Shown here: piece by piece, positions 17,185 to 26,107 of the stretch
Position numbering within the stretch: position 1 is the stretch's first letter
Layout of the letters: each line of letters starts with the position of its first letter
Assembly (NCBI RefSeq): GCF_001676705.1
Contig: NZ_CP016170.1
Location: forward strand, 5,814,757-5,878,756
Length of the DNA: 64,000 nt
Origin: Bordetella bronchialis
Lineage (GTDB): Bacteria; Pseudomonadota; Gammaproteobacteria; Burkholderiales; Burkholderiaceae_B
Direction: 5' to 3'
Translations under genes and position numbers: made by a program
Notes under the pieces: model-generated
What the model saw: the letters and a program-made list of their open reading frames with translations, nothing else
Database searches by the model: none
What the model was told of the DNA's origin: nothing

Positions 17185-17565
17185 TTATTTCCAGCCCAGC
17201 AGCAGGCCGTAAATGATCCACTCGATGCCCTTGTCGAGCACCCACATGAAAATGCCCATGACCGCGACGAACGCGAAAACGATGCCCGTCATCTGGGTCG
17301 TTTCCTTGCGCGTGGGCCACGAGACGCGTTTGACTTCGTTGTAGGATTCGTTGGCGAAGCTGAGCGTGCGGCGTCCGGGTTCGCTGAACCACGCAATGAC
17401 AGCCGCGAGAACCAGCCCGCCGACGAAAACGCCGATACGGGCCGCCATGGGCTGCGAGCTCAACACCGAAAACCCGACGATGCCAGCAATGATGACGAGC
17501 ACCGCCACGGCTAGCTTGACCCGATCGGCGGTACTGGTTACGGTTTCGACGCTGGTATTAGACAT
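17185..17565 (-). CDS. secE: Preprotein translocase subunit SecE
   Basis: Small essential clamp subunit of the SecYEG channel in the inner membrane. About 126 aa from the ATG at 17565; a TTG start four codons upstream is possible but not needed. Hydrophobic segments appear around residues 17-35 and 41-60, and a third follows the conserved amphipathic motif [17 protein letters not shown]. That matches the three-helix SecE of proteobacteria. It lies just downstream of tRNA-Trp and upstream of nusG, as in E. coli and Bordetella. Confidence 0.97.
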   Translation of the reverse strand: MSNTSVETVTSTADRVKLAVAVLVIIAGIVGFSVLSSQPMAARIGVFVGGLVLAAVIAWFSEPGRRTLSFANESYNEVKRVSWPTRKETTQMTGIVFAFVAVMGIFMWVLDKGIEWIIYGLLLGWK

Positions 17566-17637
17566 TTTGCGCTGCAAGCCCGCCGTATATGCGCGGCTCG
17601 CGATGATTTCCGGCAGGCTGGGGAGAGGAAGGCGGGT

Positions 17638-17713
17638 TGGCAGGGGCAGTAGGAATCGAACCTACAACCTTCGGTTTTGGAGACCGACGCTCTGCCAATT
17701 GAGCTATACCCCT
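17638..17713 (-). tRNA. tRNA-Trp (CCA anticodon)
   Basis: Folds as a full cloverleaf: acceptor AGGGGTA/TGCCCCT, D-arm AGCTCAATTGGCAGAGC, anticodon loop CTCCAAA giving CCA, T-loop GGTTCGATTCC, and an encoded 3' CCA. Placed between tuf and secE, a conserved location in proteobacteria, and probably co-transcribed with secE-nusG. Confidence 0.98.
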
Positions 17714-18118
17714 CTAGTCACGCACTGCTGTATATCAACCCGCCGCACAACGCGGCAAGATCGCTACACAGCCAGCTAGAGACCCTTACCTTCGTTCCCA
17801 ACCGGGGCCACCGCCTGGATTCGCTTGAATCGAATCGTTGAATCGAATTCGAATCCTTGAATCAAACCCATCAGGAAGGCCACTTGCAGGAAGGCCACTT
17901 GCCTGGGCGCTTACCCTGTTCCCGTCGCCAGGATGGTCTCGGGGGGCCCACGCCGGTTTTCCGACCTTTCCGGGAAAGAAATCCCGAACAAGCCAAAAAA
18001 ACAGACCAAAAACGAAGGATGGAACCTTGCGGAACCATCCATAATACTACTTTTCTCGTCGGCTTGTCCAGCGGTTTTTCGGGCCCTGCGGACAGGGCCC
18101 CCGCCGCGGCGTCGGGAA
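17714..18118. other. Intergenic region between tRNA-Trp and tuf
   Basis: No gene is supported in these 405 bp. It contains the region beyond the tuf stop, two hairpins, and a short tandem duplication CAGGAAGGCCACTTG at 17872-17886 and 17887-17901. Repeated GAATCGAAT-like words lie at about 17826-17860. A promoter for tRNA-Trp-secE is expected on the minus strand near 17720-17770, but I could not identify one with confidence. Confidence 0.6.
17995..18040 (-). terminator. Probable tuf terminator
   Basis: On the minus strand a hairpin (GGATGG and CCATCC arms at 18017-18040 with a small internal loop) is followed by TTCGTTTTTGG and then TTTTTTT. A second, stronger GC hairpin closer to the tuf stop (GGGCCCTG/CAGGGCCC at 18081-18100) has no U-tract and may stabilise the mRNA 3' end instead. 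Confidence 0.6.
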
Positions 18119-19309
<1,191 letters not shown>

Positions 19310-19360
19310 GGCTGACTCCTGACTGGATGTGCGGATCTGACTAAAGTGAAGACAAATGCG

Positions 19361-19435
<75 letters not shown>

Positions 19436-19502
19436 GATAAAACTGGCCTGCTGCCTTGCAATTGCGCGGCCCGAACCGGGCCTGGCCGCGCACAGTAAAA
19501 CC

Positions 19503-19576
19503 TGGAGCGGGTGAAGGGAATCGAACCCTCGTCGTAAGCTTGGAAGGCTTCTGCTCTACCATTGAGCTACACCCGC
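19503..19576 (-). tRNA. tRNA-Gly (TCC anticodon)
   Basis: Complete cloverleaf with acceptor GCGGGTG/CACCCGC, anticodon loop CTTCCAA giving TCC, T-loop GGTTCGATTCC and encoded CCA. Lies between tRNA-Tyr and tRNA-Thr in the order conserved upstream of tufB in E. coli. Confidence 0.98.
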
Positions 19577-19904
19577 GGCGTACCGTTCCCCATCCTGCTC
19601 ACCGCTGTCGCACCAGACTCGCGCACCGCCCATGCCGATGAGGTTCGCGCGACGGATGGCAAGCCCCAGACACTGCAAATCCAGGCCGACTTCGCCTGGA
19701 TTCCGGTGGTTCCCGATGCCGGCGCGGGGCCTGGCGTCGAGTGCAGGGACGGTTGGCGACACCCCGCTTTCGCAGGCCGCGCCAGGGCATCCTTGCCTGG
19801 CTTGCATCACTACGTCGCACGCGAACGACTGGCAATCGGCCGGTCTTCCGGATGGCCCGACCCCGGTTTCGACCTGGGCCTGCTCCATTCCTGCGCGCGG
19901 TCTC
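19577..19904. other. Spacer between tRNA-Gly and tRNA-Tyr
   Basis: No gene is supported in these 328 bp. Short ORFs cross it on both strands but run through the flanking tRNAs. The distance is much longer than in E. coli, where the tRNAs are tightly packed. I see no convincing terminator, so the tRNA-Tyr promoter may still serve the downstream tRNAs and tuf, with the long spacer removed during tRNA processing. Confidence 0.55.
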
Positions 19905-19991
19905 TGGTGGAGGGGATTGGATTCGAACCAATGTAGGCGCAAGGCCAACAGATTTACAGTCTGCCCCCTTTAACCACTCGGGCACCCCTCC
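19905..19991 (-). tRNA. tRNA-Tyr (GTA anticodon)
   Basis: Class II tRNA with a long variable arm: acceptor GGAGGGG/CCCCTCC, anticodon loop CTGTAAA giving GTA, T-loop GGTTCGAATCC and encoded CCA. First gene of the tRNA-tuf transcription unit, directly behind a consensus promoter. Confidence 0.98.
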
Positions 19992-20006
19992 AGCGGAGAA
20001 CTTGGA

Positions 20007-20035
20007 ATTATGGTGACTTTCGGTGCCGGTGTCAA
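20007..20035 (-). promoter_or_regulatory. Sigma-70 promoter of the tRNA-Tyr-Gly-Thr-tuf unit
   Basis: On the minus strand a perfect -35 TTGACA (20030-20035) and a -10 CATAAT (20007-20012) are separated by exactly 17 bp. Initiation would fall about 10 bp before the tRNA-Tyr 5' end, as expected for a strong stable-RNA promoter. The preceding alcohol dehydrogenase gene ends only 48 bp upstream of the -35, with no terminator seen between. Confidence 0.88.
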
Positions 20036-20083
20036 ATCGCGCCGCGCAAGAATCGCGCCAGGTGCTGCGGCGGGCGTCTCCCC

Positions 20084-21274
20084 TCAGCCGGCCGCCGGGG
20101 CCGCGCGCTCGTCGAGCTGGCCCGCCACCGCGGCGCGGTATAGGGCGGCGTATTGCGCGGCATCGAAGGCAACGGGATTGGTGGCCGCGGACGGATCCGC
20201 CCGCGCCATCTGCCCTACCCGTTCCGCGTCATCGGCGTCCAGGCCGATGTCCGCCAGGCTATGGGGGATGCCGACCCGTTCGCGCAGCCCAAGGATCCAG
20301 GCCTGCACCCCCTCGGCCGAGGCCGCGGGCAGCGCCAGGTAGCGCGCCAGGGCGGCCAGGGGCGCCCGGATGGCGGCGGCATTCGCTTGCACCACATAGG
20401 GCATCAGGATGGCGTTGAGCATGCCGTGATGGGCGTCGTAAAGCGCGCCGAGCGGATGCGCCAGCGCGTGCATGGCGCCCAGGCCACGCTGGAAGGCCGT
20501 GGCCCCCATGCAGGATGCAACCAGCATATGGTGGCGCGCCGCCAGGTCCTGTCCGTCGGCCACCGCGCGCGGCAGGTTGTGATGGATCAGCCGCATGCCT
20601 TCCAGCGCGATACCGGCGGCCATGGGATGGTAGGCGGGAGAACAGTAGGCCTCCAGGCAATGGGATAAGGCATCCATGCCGGTGGCGGCCGTCACCTTCG
20701 GCGGCAGGCCGGTCGTCAGCGTGGCGTCCAGAATGACGGCGGCGGGCATCAGCCGCGGATGAAAGATCAGGCGCTTGAGATGGGCCTGTTCATCGGTGAT
20801 GACCGCCACCCGCCCGACCTCCGATCCGGTCCCCGCCGTGGTGGGCACGGCGACGACGGGCGCCATGCCCTCTACCTTGGCGCGCAGGTAGTTGTCGCCC
20901 ACGTCCTCGAAGTCCCACAGCGGGCGCTCCTGTCCCGCCATCAGCGCGATGGCCTTGCCCGCGTCCAGGGCGGATCCGCCACCGAAGGCGATGACGCCAT
21001 CGTGGCCCCCTTCGCGAAAAGCCCGGACGCCGGCTTCGACATTGCGGCCGGTGGGGTTGCCCTTGATCTCGTGGAACACGGCGCAGTCCAGGCCCGCGTT
21101 CCCGCAGATTGCGATGGCCTGTTCCAGCATCGGCAGGGCCGCGATCCCGGGATCGGTCACGACCAGCGGTTTGCGCATGCCCAGCCCGGCGCAGAGACCC
21201 GGCAGTTCGGCGATGCGGCCCGGTCCCACCTTGATGGCCGTCGGATAATTCCAGTTCACATGAGGCAGTTCCAT
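20084..21274 (-). CDS. Iron-containing alcohol dehydrogenase
   Basis: Group III (iron-dependent) NAD(P)-linked alcohol dehydrogenase of 396 aa, FucO/PduQ-like. The dinucleotide-binding loop reads FGGGSALDAGKAIA (about 97-110). The metal ligands are Asp201 and His205 (in MDALSHCLEAY), His269 and His283, spaced like Asp196, His200, His263 and His277 of FucO; His273 is the extra conserved histidine. Third and last gene of a minus-strand operon behind the glutamine-synthetase-like and aldehyde dehydrogenase genes. It would therefore oxidise an alcohol to an aldehyde that the neighbouring dehydrogenase finishes. The actual substrate cannot be read from sequence; an amino-alcohol or its gamma-glutamyl derivative is a reasonable inference. 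Confidence 0.92.
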   Translation of the reverse strand: MELPHVNWNYPTAIKVGPGRIAELPGLCAGLGMRKPLVVTDPGIAALPMLEQAIAICGNAGLDCAVFHEIKGNPTGRNVEAGVRAFREGGHDGVIAFGGGSALDAGKAIALMAGQERPLWDFEDVGDNYLRAKVEGMAPVVAVPTTAGTGSEVGRVAVITDEQAHLKRLIFHPRLMPAAVILDATLTTGLPPKVTAATGMDALSHCLEAYCSPAYHPMAAGIALEGMRLIHHNLPRAVADGQDLAARHHMLVASCMGATAFQRGLGAMHALAHPLGALYDAHHGMLNAILMPYVVQANAAAIRAPLAALARYLALPAASAEGVQAWILGLRERVGIPHSLADIGLDADDAERVGQMARADPSAATNPVAFDAAQYAALYRAAVAGQLDERAAPAAG

Positions 21275-21331
21275 GGCTCACCTCCGCTGCATGGCGCCCG
21301 CCGGCGTGGCGGCGCCCTGGGCGCGCACGCT

Positions 21332-22720
21332 TCAAGCGATACGCAGATGAAAGGACTTGGGCTGGGTCAGTTGCTCGTAGCCGAGCCGGGACAGGGAGAC
21401 GCCGCGCCCGCTGTCCTTGACGCCGGTCCACGCCAGCCCGGGATCGAGATAGTCGCAGCGGTTCATGAAGATGGTGCCCGCCTGGATGCGGCCGCCCAGC
21501 GCGACGGCCGCATCGCGGTCGCGCGTGAAAACCGCCGCGGTCAATCCATAGTTGCTGTCGTTGATCAGCGCGACGGCGTCGTCGTCGCCATCCACCGGCA
21601 TGATGCCCGCCACCGGACCGAAGCATTCCTCGCGCATGACACGCATGGTGTGGTCGACACCGGTCAGCAAGGCCGGCGCGACATAGGCGGTGTCGTCGCG
21701 CGCGGCCGGAAAGTAGGCGGCATCGACGACGTTGCGCGCCCCCTGCGCCACGGCCTCGGCAACGACGTCGCGAATGGATGCCGCCGCGGCACGCCGGACC
21801 ACCGGTCCCAGCGTGGTCTGCGCATCGCGCGGGTCGCCCAGTACATAGCGGTTGGTCAGCGCGGCTGCCTGGTCCACGAAGGCCAGGTACAGGCGGCGCG
21901 CGACGTAGATGCGCTGTATGCCGCAACAGGATTGCCCGGCATTGAAGAAGGCGCCGTCGACCAGTGTTTCCACGGCGGCCTCGATATCGGCGTCGCCACG
22001 CACGTAAGCCGCATCGTTGCCGCCCAGCTCCAGGCCGACGCCGATGAAGCGGCCGCTCGCGCTTTCCTCGACGGCGCGCCCGCCCCGCACGGAACCCGTG
22101 AAGGACACGAAGCGCACCGCCGGCGCGCGCACCAGCCGCTGCGTGGTGGCGTGGTCCGCATGGACATACGAGAACAACCCTTGTGGAAGGCCGGCGCCGT
22201 CAAAGGCCTGGTACAGCAGCTCGGCGCACAAGGGCGTCTGGTCGGAGTGCTTCAACACCACCGCATTGCCCGCCATGAGCGCGGGCACGATGCTGTTCAC
22301 GGCCGTCAACAGCGGATAGTTCCATGGCGCGATGGTCAGGGTCACACCGAGCGGCTCGCGGCGGATGAAGCGTTCACGATCGCTGCCAGGCACGGCGGGC
22401 AGCGCCTGCAGCGCGGAGGCCGCGATGGCGATCATATGGTGGGCGCGCTGCGCGAAGCCGTCCACCTCGGACGGGGCATGGCGTATCGGCCGCCCCATCT
22501 GCATCGTGATCGACTGCGCGAACTCGTGCCGGCCAGCGACGACGCGCTCCACCGCCTGCGTCAGCAGGCGCGCGCGTTCCTCCAGGGCCGTATCGCGCCA
22601 CTGGGCCTGCGCGGCCTGCGCCGACCGCAGCGTGCTCTGGATCTGCGCCTCGCTGGCGTAAGGCCGGCATACCACCTCGCGGCCGTCGATGGGACTGATG
22701 GTGATGAGTTCGCTGGACAT
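21332..22720 (-). CDS. NAD(P)-dependent aldehyde dehydrogenase
   Basis: 462-aa aldehyde dehydrogenase superfamily enzyme that oxidises an aldehyde to a carboxylate. Visible motifs: the cofactor region TIAPWNYPLLTAVNSIVPAL, the FTGSVRGGRAVEES glycine loop, LELGGNDAAYV with the general-base region, and the catalytic cysteine in FFNAGQSCCG, where Cys265 is the active nucleophile and Cys266 sits beside it. The start MSSELITISPIDGREVV was chosen because the longer frame runs far into the upstream gene. It lies 57 bp ahead of the alcohol dehydrogenase and 83 bp behind the glutamine-synthetase-like gene in one operon. Length is slightly short for the family (usually 475-500) but all core motifs are present. 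Confidence 0.93.
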   Translation of the reverse strand: MSSELITISPIDGREVVCRPYASEAQIQSTLRSAQAAQAQWRDTALEERARLLTQAVERVVAGRHEFAQSITMQMGRPIRHAPSEVDGFAQRAHHMIAIAASALQALPAVPGSDRERFIRREPLGVTLTIAPWNYPLLTAVNSIVPALMAGNAVVLKHSDQTPLCAELLYQAFDGAGLPQGLFSYVHADHATTQRLVRAPAVRFVSFTGSVRGGRAVEESASGRFIGVGLELGGNDAAYVRGDADIEAAVETLVDGAFFNAGQSCCGIQRIYVARRLYLAFVDQAAALTNRYVLGDPRDAQTTLGPVVRRAAAASIRDVVAEAVAQGARNVVDAAYFPAARDDTAYVAPALLTGVDHTMRVMREECFGPVAGIMPVDGDDDAVALINDSNYGLTAAVFTRDRDAAVALGGRIQAGTIFMNRCDYLDPGLAWTGVKDSGRGVSLSRLGYEQLTQPKSFHLRIA

Positions 22721-22803
22721 GCCTGGGCCGCTCCATGATCGTGGCGGGACACAGCGGTGCCGCGGCGGAATGCGCGAACGCCGCATCCGCGGTGCGTCGC
22801 CTG

Positions 22804-24189
22804 CTAGATGATCTCGAAATACCGCGCGAGCTCCCAGTCCGTGACATGCTTGCGGAACATGCGCTCTTCCCATTCGCGGGTGGCGGCGTAATGGTCGACG
22901 AAGGCATCGCCGAACCATTCGCGCGCGGCGGCCGAATGTTTCAGGCGCTGCGCGGCCTCCCACAACGTGGTGGGCAGTTTCAGGGCCTGGGGGAAGTCCT
23001 GCGTGTACGCATTGCCGGCCACGGGCGCTTCCGGCTCCAGCTGTCGGTCGATGCCGTGCAGGCCCGATGCCAGCGCGGCCGCCAGCGCCAGATAGGGATT
23101 GGCATCCGCGGCGCCGATACGGAGCTCGACGCGTTGCGACTTGTCGCTGCCGGGGATGACGCGCACGGCGGTCGTGCGGTTCTCTATCCCCCAGGTGGCA
23201 TCCAGCGGCGCCCAGAAGCCCGGTACCAGCCGCGAATAGCTGTTGATGGTCGGCGCATACAGCGCCATGAAGTCCGGCAGGTGGCGCTGCAGGCCGGCGA
23301 CGAAGGCACGTTGCGTCGCACCGATGCCATGGGCCTGCGTGCTGTCGTGGAACGCCGATTTGCCCGTGGCGCGGTCGCGCAGCGAAACATGGATGTGGCC
23401 GCTTTGGCCGGAATGATGATGGGACCACTTTGCCATGAAGGTCGCCATCAGGCCATTCTGCTGGGCCAGCGCCTTGGTGAACGTCTTGAAAAGGAATCCC
23501 TTGTCGGCGGCGGCGGCGGCGCGGTCCACGGCGATGGCCGCTTCCAGGACACCGGGGCCGGTCTCCGTATGCAGGCCCTCGATGGGCATATCCATGCGTT
23601 CGCACATATCGAGAAGCTGGCGATAGAAATCGCTGTTCACCGTGCTGCGCAGCATGGAGTAGCCGAAGTTGCCGGGCGTCCAGGTCTGCAGGTCGCGATA
23701 GCCTTTTTCGCGCGCGGACTGCGGCGTTTCCCGGAACATGAAGAACTCGTACTCCAGCGCGGCATAGGCGTCGTAGCCCATCTCTTCGGCGCGCCGCAGC
23801 ACCCGATGCAGCAGTTGGCGGGGACACACCTGCGCGGCCGTGCCGGTGAAATCGGCCAGGAACAACAACATGTCCTGGCCCGCCGGTCCTTTTTCCAGCG
23901 GCAGGCGGCGGCAGCTTGCAGGGTCGACGCGCATCTGCGCATCGGGATACGCGGTGTGCCATCCGGTGTAGCGGCCATTGTCGTAGAGCTGGTCGTCCAC
24001 GTCCCAGCCGAACACCACGTCGCAGAACGCCAGGCCGCCTTCCAGCGCGGAGAGGAATTTTTCCTTGCGCAGATATTTGCCCAGCATCACCCCATCGATA
24101 TCCGACAGGCCTATCTTGACGTGCGTCAGGGCGCTGGCCTGCACAAGGCGGGCAGCGTCGTCCGCGGTTCTTACCCCTTCTGCTTGCAT
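22804..24189 (-). CDS. Glutamine-synthetase family enzyme (PuuA/gamma-glutamylamide synthetase-like)
   Basis: 461-aa ATP-dependent ligase of the glutamine synthetase superfamily. The C-terminal catalytic domain shows ALEYEFFMF, LHTETGPGVLEAAIAVDR (metal ligands), GQSGHIHVSL, INSYSRLVPG, ENRTTAVRV and RVELRIGAADANPYLALAAA. The N-terminal beta-grasp domain is divergent, as in PuuA, GlnA3 and IpuC rather than housekeeping GlnA. It also lacks the adenylylation-site context. It heads an operon with an aldehyde dehydrogenase and an iron alcohol dehydrogenase, so attaching glutamate to an amine or amino-alcohol before oxidation is likely. A divergent DeoR regulator shares its promoter region. Start at 24189; the longer frame would run into that regulator. 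Confidence 0.9.
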   Translation of the reverse strand: MQAEGVRTADDAARLVQASALTHVKIGLSDIDGVMLGKYLRKEKFLSALEGGLAFCDVVFGWDVDDQLYDNGRYTGWHTAYPDAQMRVDPASCRRLPLEKGPAGQDMLLFLADFTGTAAQVCPRQLLHRVLRRAEEMGYDAYAALEYEFFMFRETPQSAREKGYRDLQTWTPGNFGYSMLRSTVNSDFYRQLLDMCERMDMPIEGLHTETGPGVLEAAIAVDRAAAAADKGFLFKTFTKALAQQNGLMATFMAKWSHHHSGQSGHIHVSLRDRATGKSAFHDSTQAHGIGATQRAFVAGLQRHLPDFMALYAPTINSYSRLVPGFWAPLDATWGIENRTTAVRVIPGSDKSQRVELRIGAADANPYLALAAALASGLHGIDRQLEPEAPVAGNAYTQDFPQALKLPTTLWEAAQRLKHSAAAREWFGDAFVDHYAATREWEERMFRKHVTDWELARYFEII

Positions 24190-24284
24190 GGTTCGACCAC
24201 CCTGGGTTGAGTCAAAACCGTTAAGCGTCGGCGGGCGCGGGGCCCGGGCGCGTCCTGCGATCGAGTCTAGACACCTTGGCGCAA

Positions 24285-24294
24285 GTTTGCAAAC
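24285..24294. promoter_or_regulatory. Candidate operator between the GS-like operon and the deoR-type gene
   Basis: The 135-bp divergent gap contains a perfect 10-bp palindrome GTTTGCAAAC, preceded by CTTGGCGCAA. It lies 30 bp before the regulator start and is well placed to control both directions. Assignment to the DeoR-family protein is inferred from position only. Confidence 0.35.
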
Positions 24295-24324
24295 ATAGCC
24301 GCGGCGCAACGGCGGCGGACGATC

Positions 24325-25095
24325 ATGTGGCAGGAAGAACGATATCAACGCATAAGGAAGATGCTGGAAGCCTTGCGCAGCGTGTCGACCGATCGCATCG
24401 TCGACGAACTGGGCGTATCGCGCGAGACGGTGCGCCGCGACCTGATCGCGCTGGAAGCCATGGGCGCCCTGCGCCGCTCGCACGGCGGCGCCGTGCTGCC
24501 GGACGGCGCGCCGCACGCGGCGGGAGGCCCGCCCGCGGACGGGCGCCATCTGCGTGCCATCGCCCGCGCGGTGGCCGGCAAGTTGACCAACGGCCAGACG
24601 CTGTTCATGGAGGCCGGCATCATGGCGGTGCCCATGGCCGATGCGCTATCGGCACTGCACGACATCACCCTGATCACCAACTCCTTCGACGCGGCCACGC
24701 GCGTGGCGGGCAGCGAGGATCACGCGGCCCACGGCAATCGCGTGTTCGTGCTGGGAGGCGCGGTACTGCCGCCGCTCGCGGCCACCCAGGGCGATCGCAC
24801 CATCGCGGAAATCCATCGGCACACGGCGGATACCGCCCTGCTCTTCCCTAGCGGCATCGACGCCAGGCATGGCGCCACGCACGCCGATTTGGCGCGCGCC
24901 GAGCTGGGCCGCGCGATGGCCGCCAACGCGCGCGACATCGTGGTGATGGCCGACGACGCGCGCATCGCCGTCAATACGCGCGCGTCATACTGCGCGGCGG
25001 ACCGGGTGAGCGTGCTGGTGACGAACCGCAAGTCGGAAGCCAAGGAAGGCTACGACATGCTGGCCGGCGCGGTGGGCCACGTCGTACTGGCGTGA
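24325..25095 (+). CDS. DeoR/GlpR-family transcriptional regulator
   Basis: 256 aa. The N-terminal DeoR helix-turn-helix reads RYQRIRKMLEALRSVSTDRI and VDELGVSRETVRRDLIALEA, followed by the family signature LRRSHGGAVL. The C-terminal sensor domain (DeoRC) contains the ribose-isomerase-like DITLITNSFDAATRVAG stretch. These repressors usually bind a phosphorylated intermediate of the pathway they control. The gene is divergent from the GS-like/ALDH/ADH operon and ends 10 bp from the convergent asparaginase stop. Regulation of the adjacent operon is the natural inference. Confidence 0.92.
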   Translation: MWQEERYQRIRKMLEALRSVSTDRIVDELGVSRETVRRDLIALEAMGALRRSHGGAVLPDGAPHAAGGPPADGRHLRAIARAVAGKLTNGQTLFMEAGIMAVPMADALSALHDITLITNSFDAATRVAGSEDHAAHGNRVFVLGGAVLPPLAATQGDRTIAEIHRHTADTALLFPSGIDARHGATHADLARAELGRAMAANARDIVVMADDARIAVNTRASYCAADRVSVLVTNRKSEAKEGYDMLAGAVGHVVLA

Positions 25096-25105
25096 CGGGA
25101 TGCCG

Positions 25106-26107
25106 CTAGGCGGCCTCGAAGCACCGGCGCAGGGCCGCGCGGTCGGTATTCGACATCAGGGCCAGCATGAGCAGTACGCGGGCTTTTTGCGGGTTCAGGT
25201 CGCCGGCCGCGATAAAGCCCAGGCCCTCGTCGTCGACTTCGACGTTGGGCGCCACATGGCCGCGGCCGGTGCGAGAGGCCCGCACGACGGCCACGCCGCG
25301 CGAGGCGGCATCCGCCAGCACGCGCATGGCATCCGCGCCGGCATTGCCATCGCCGACACCGGCCAGGACCAGCCCCTGGTAGCGCTGCGCCATGTATTCG
25401 ACGACGTCGGCCTGCATATCGGCATGCGCGTACACGATGCCCACGCGCGGCCATTGGGCGGCATCTGGCAGCGGCGCGTCCGGCCAGGCCACGCGGCGCG
25501 CCGCTGCCGGCCGATGGAAACGGGGCCGCCCGGCCTGCATGACGCCGGCCGTGCCACGATCCGGGGAATCGAAGGCGGCAAGGCCGGTGGCGGCGATTTT
25601 CTGCACGCCGCGCGCGTCATGGATATGCTCGTTCATCAGCACCAGAGCGCCACGCCCGCGGGCCTGCTCGTGCGCCGCCAAAGCCACGGCGGCATACAGA
25701 TTGGCGGGACCGTCGGCACCGAGCGCGGTGGCGGGCCGCATGGCGCCCGTCAGCACCAGCGGCTTGCCGGGCGCGGTGACCAGGTCGAGGAAATAGGCGG
25801 TTTCCTCCAGCGTATCTGTACCGTGCGTAACGACGATGCCGTCGATGGAGGCATCCGCAGCCAGGGCGCGGATGCGTGTCGCCAATGCGTGCCAGACGTC
25901 GTGGCGCATATCCTGGCTGCCGACATTGGCGATCTGTTCGGGCCGCAGCACGGCCATGCCGCCAAGGGCCGGAACCGCGGCAAGCAGGCGGCCGATATCG
26001 AAGGCCCCGGCGACATAGCCCACGGCCTGCGCCGCCGATTGCGCGCCGGCGATGGTGCCTCCGGTCGCCAAGACGGCGATGGTGGGCAGGCGACTGGCGT
26101 CAGGCAT
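25106..26107 (-). CDS. L-asparaginase (type II-like sequence, no signal peptide)
   Basis: Hydrolyses L-asparagine to aspartate and ammonia. 333 aa from the start MPDASRLPTIAVLATGGTIA at 26107. The catalytic Thr18 lies in ATGGTIAG and the second active-site motif HGTDTLEE is at 95-102. The conserved VLTGAMRP is also present. There is no export signal, so the enzyme should be cytoplasmic despite resembling periplasmic type II enzymes. The chosen ATG lies inside the end of parB (8-nt overlap), which implies translational coupling to the chromosome-partition operon. A start 20 codons upstream inside parB is possible but gives a non-conserved extension. It converges with the DeoR-type gene. Confidence 0.9.
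   Translation of the reverse strand: MPDASRLPTIAVLATGGTIAGAQSAAQAVGYVAGAFDIGRLLAAVPALGGMAVLRPEQIANVGSQDMRHDVWHALATRIRALAADASIDGIVVTHGTDTLEETAYFLDLVTAPGKPLVLTGAMRPATALGADGPANLYAAVALAAHEQARGRGALVLMNEHIHDARGVQKIAATGLAAFDSPDRGTAGVMQAGRPRFHRPAAARRVAWPDAPLPDAAQWPRVGIVYAHADMQADVVEYMAQRYQGLVLAGVGDGNAGADAMRVLADAASRGVAVVRASRTGRGHVAPNVEVDDEGLGFIAAGDLNPQKARVLLMLALMSNTDRAALRRCFEAA

Noticed and set aside
17826..17901. GAATCGAAT words and a 15-bp tandem duplication as a mobile-element end
   Set aside because: Too short, with no transposase, no target duplication and no terminal inverted repeats.
18081..18100. GGGCCCTG/CAGGGCCC hairpin as the main tuf terminator
   Set aside because: No U-tract follows on the minus strand; the hairpin further downstream with U-runs fits better.
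21332..23962. 876-aa frame joining aldehyde dehydrogenase with sequence overlapping the GS-like gene
   Set aside because: The aldehyde dehydrogenase begins at 22720; the upstream half is out-of-frame shadow of the GS-like gene, so no fusion protein is supported.
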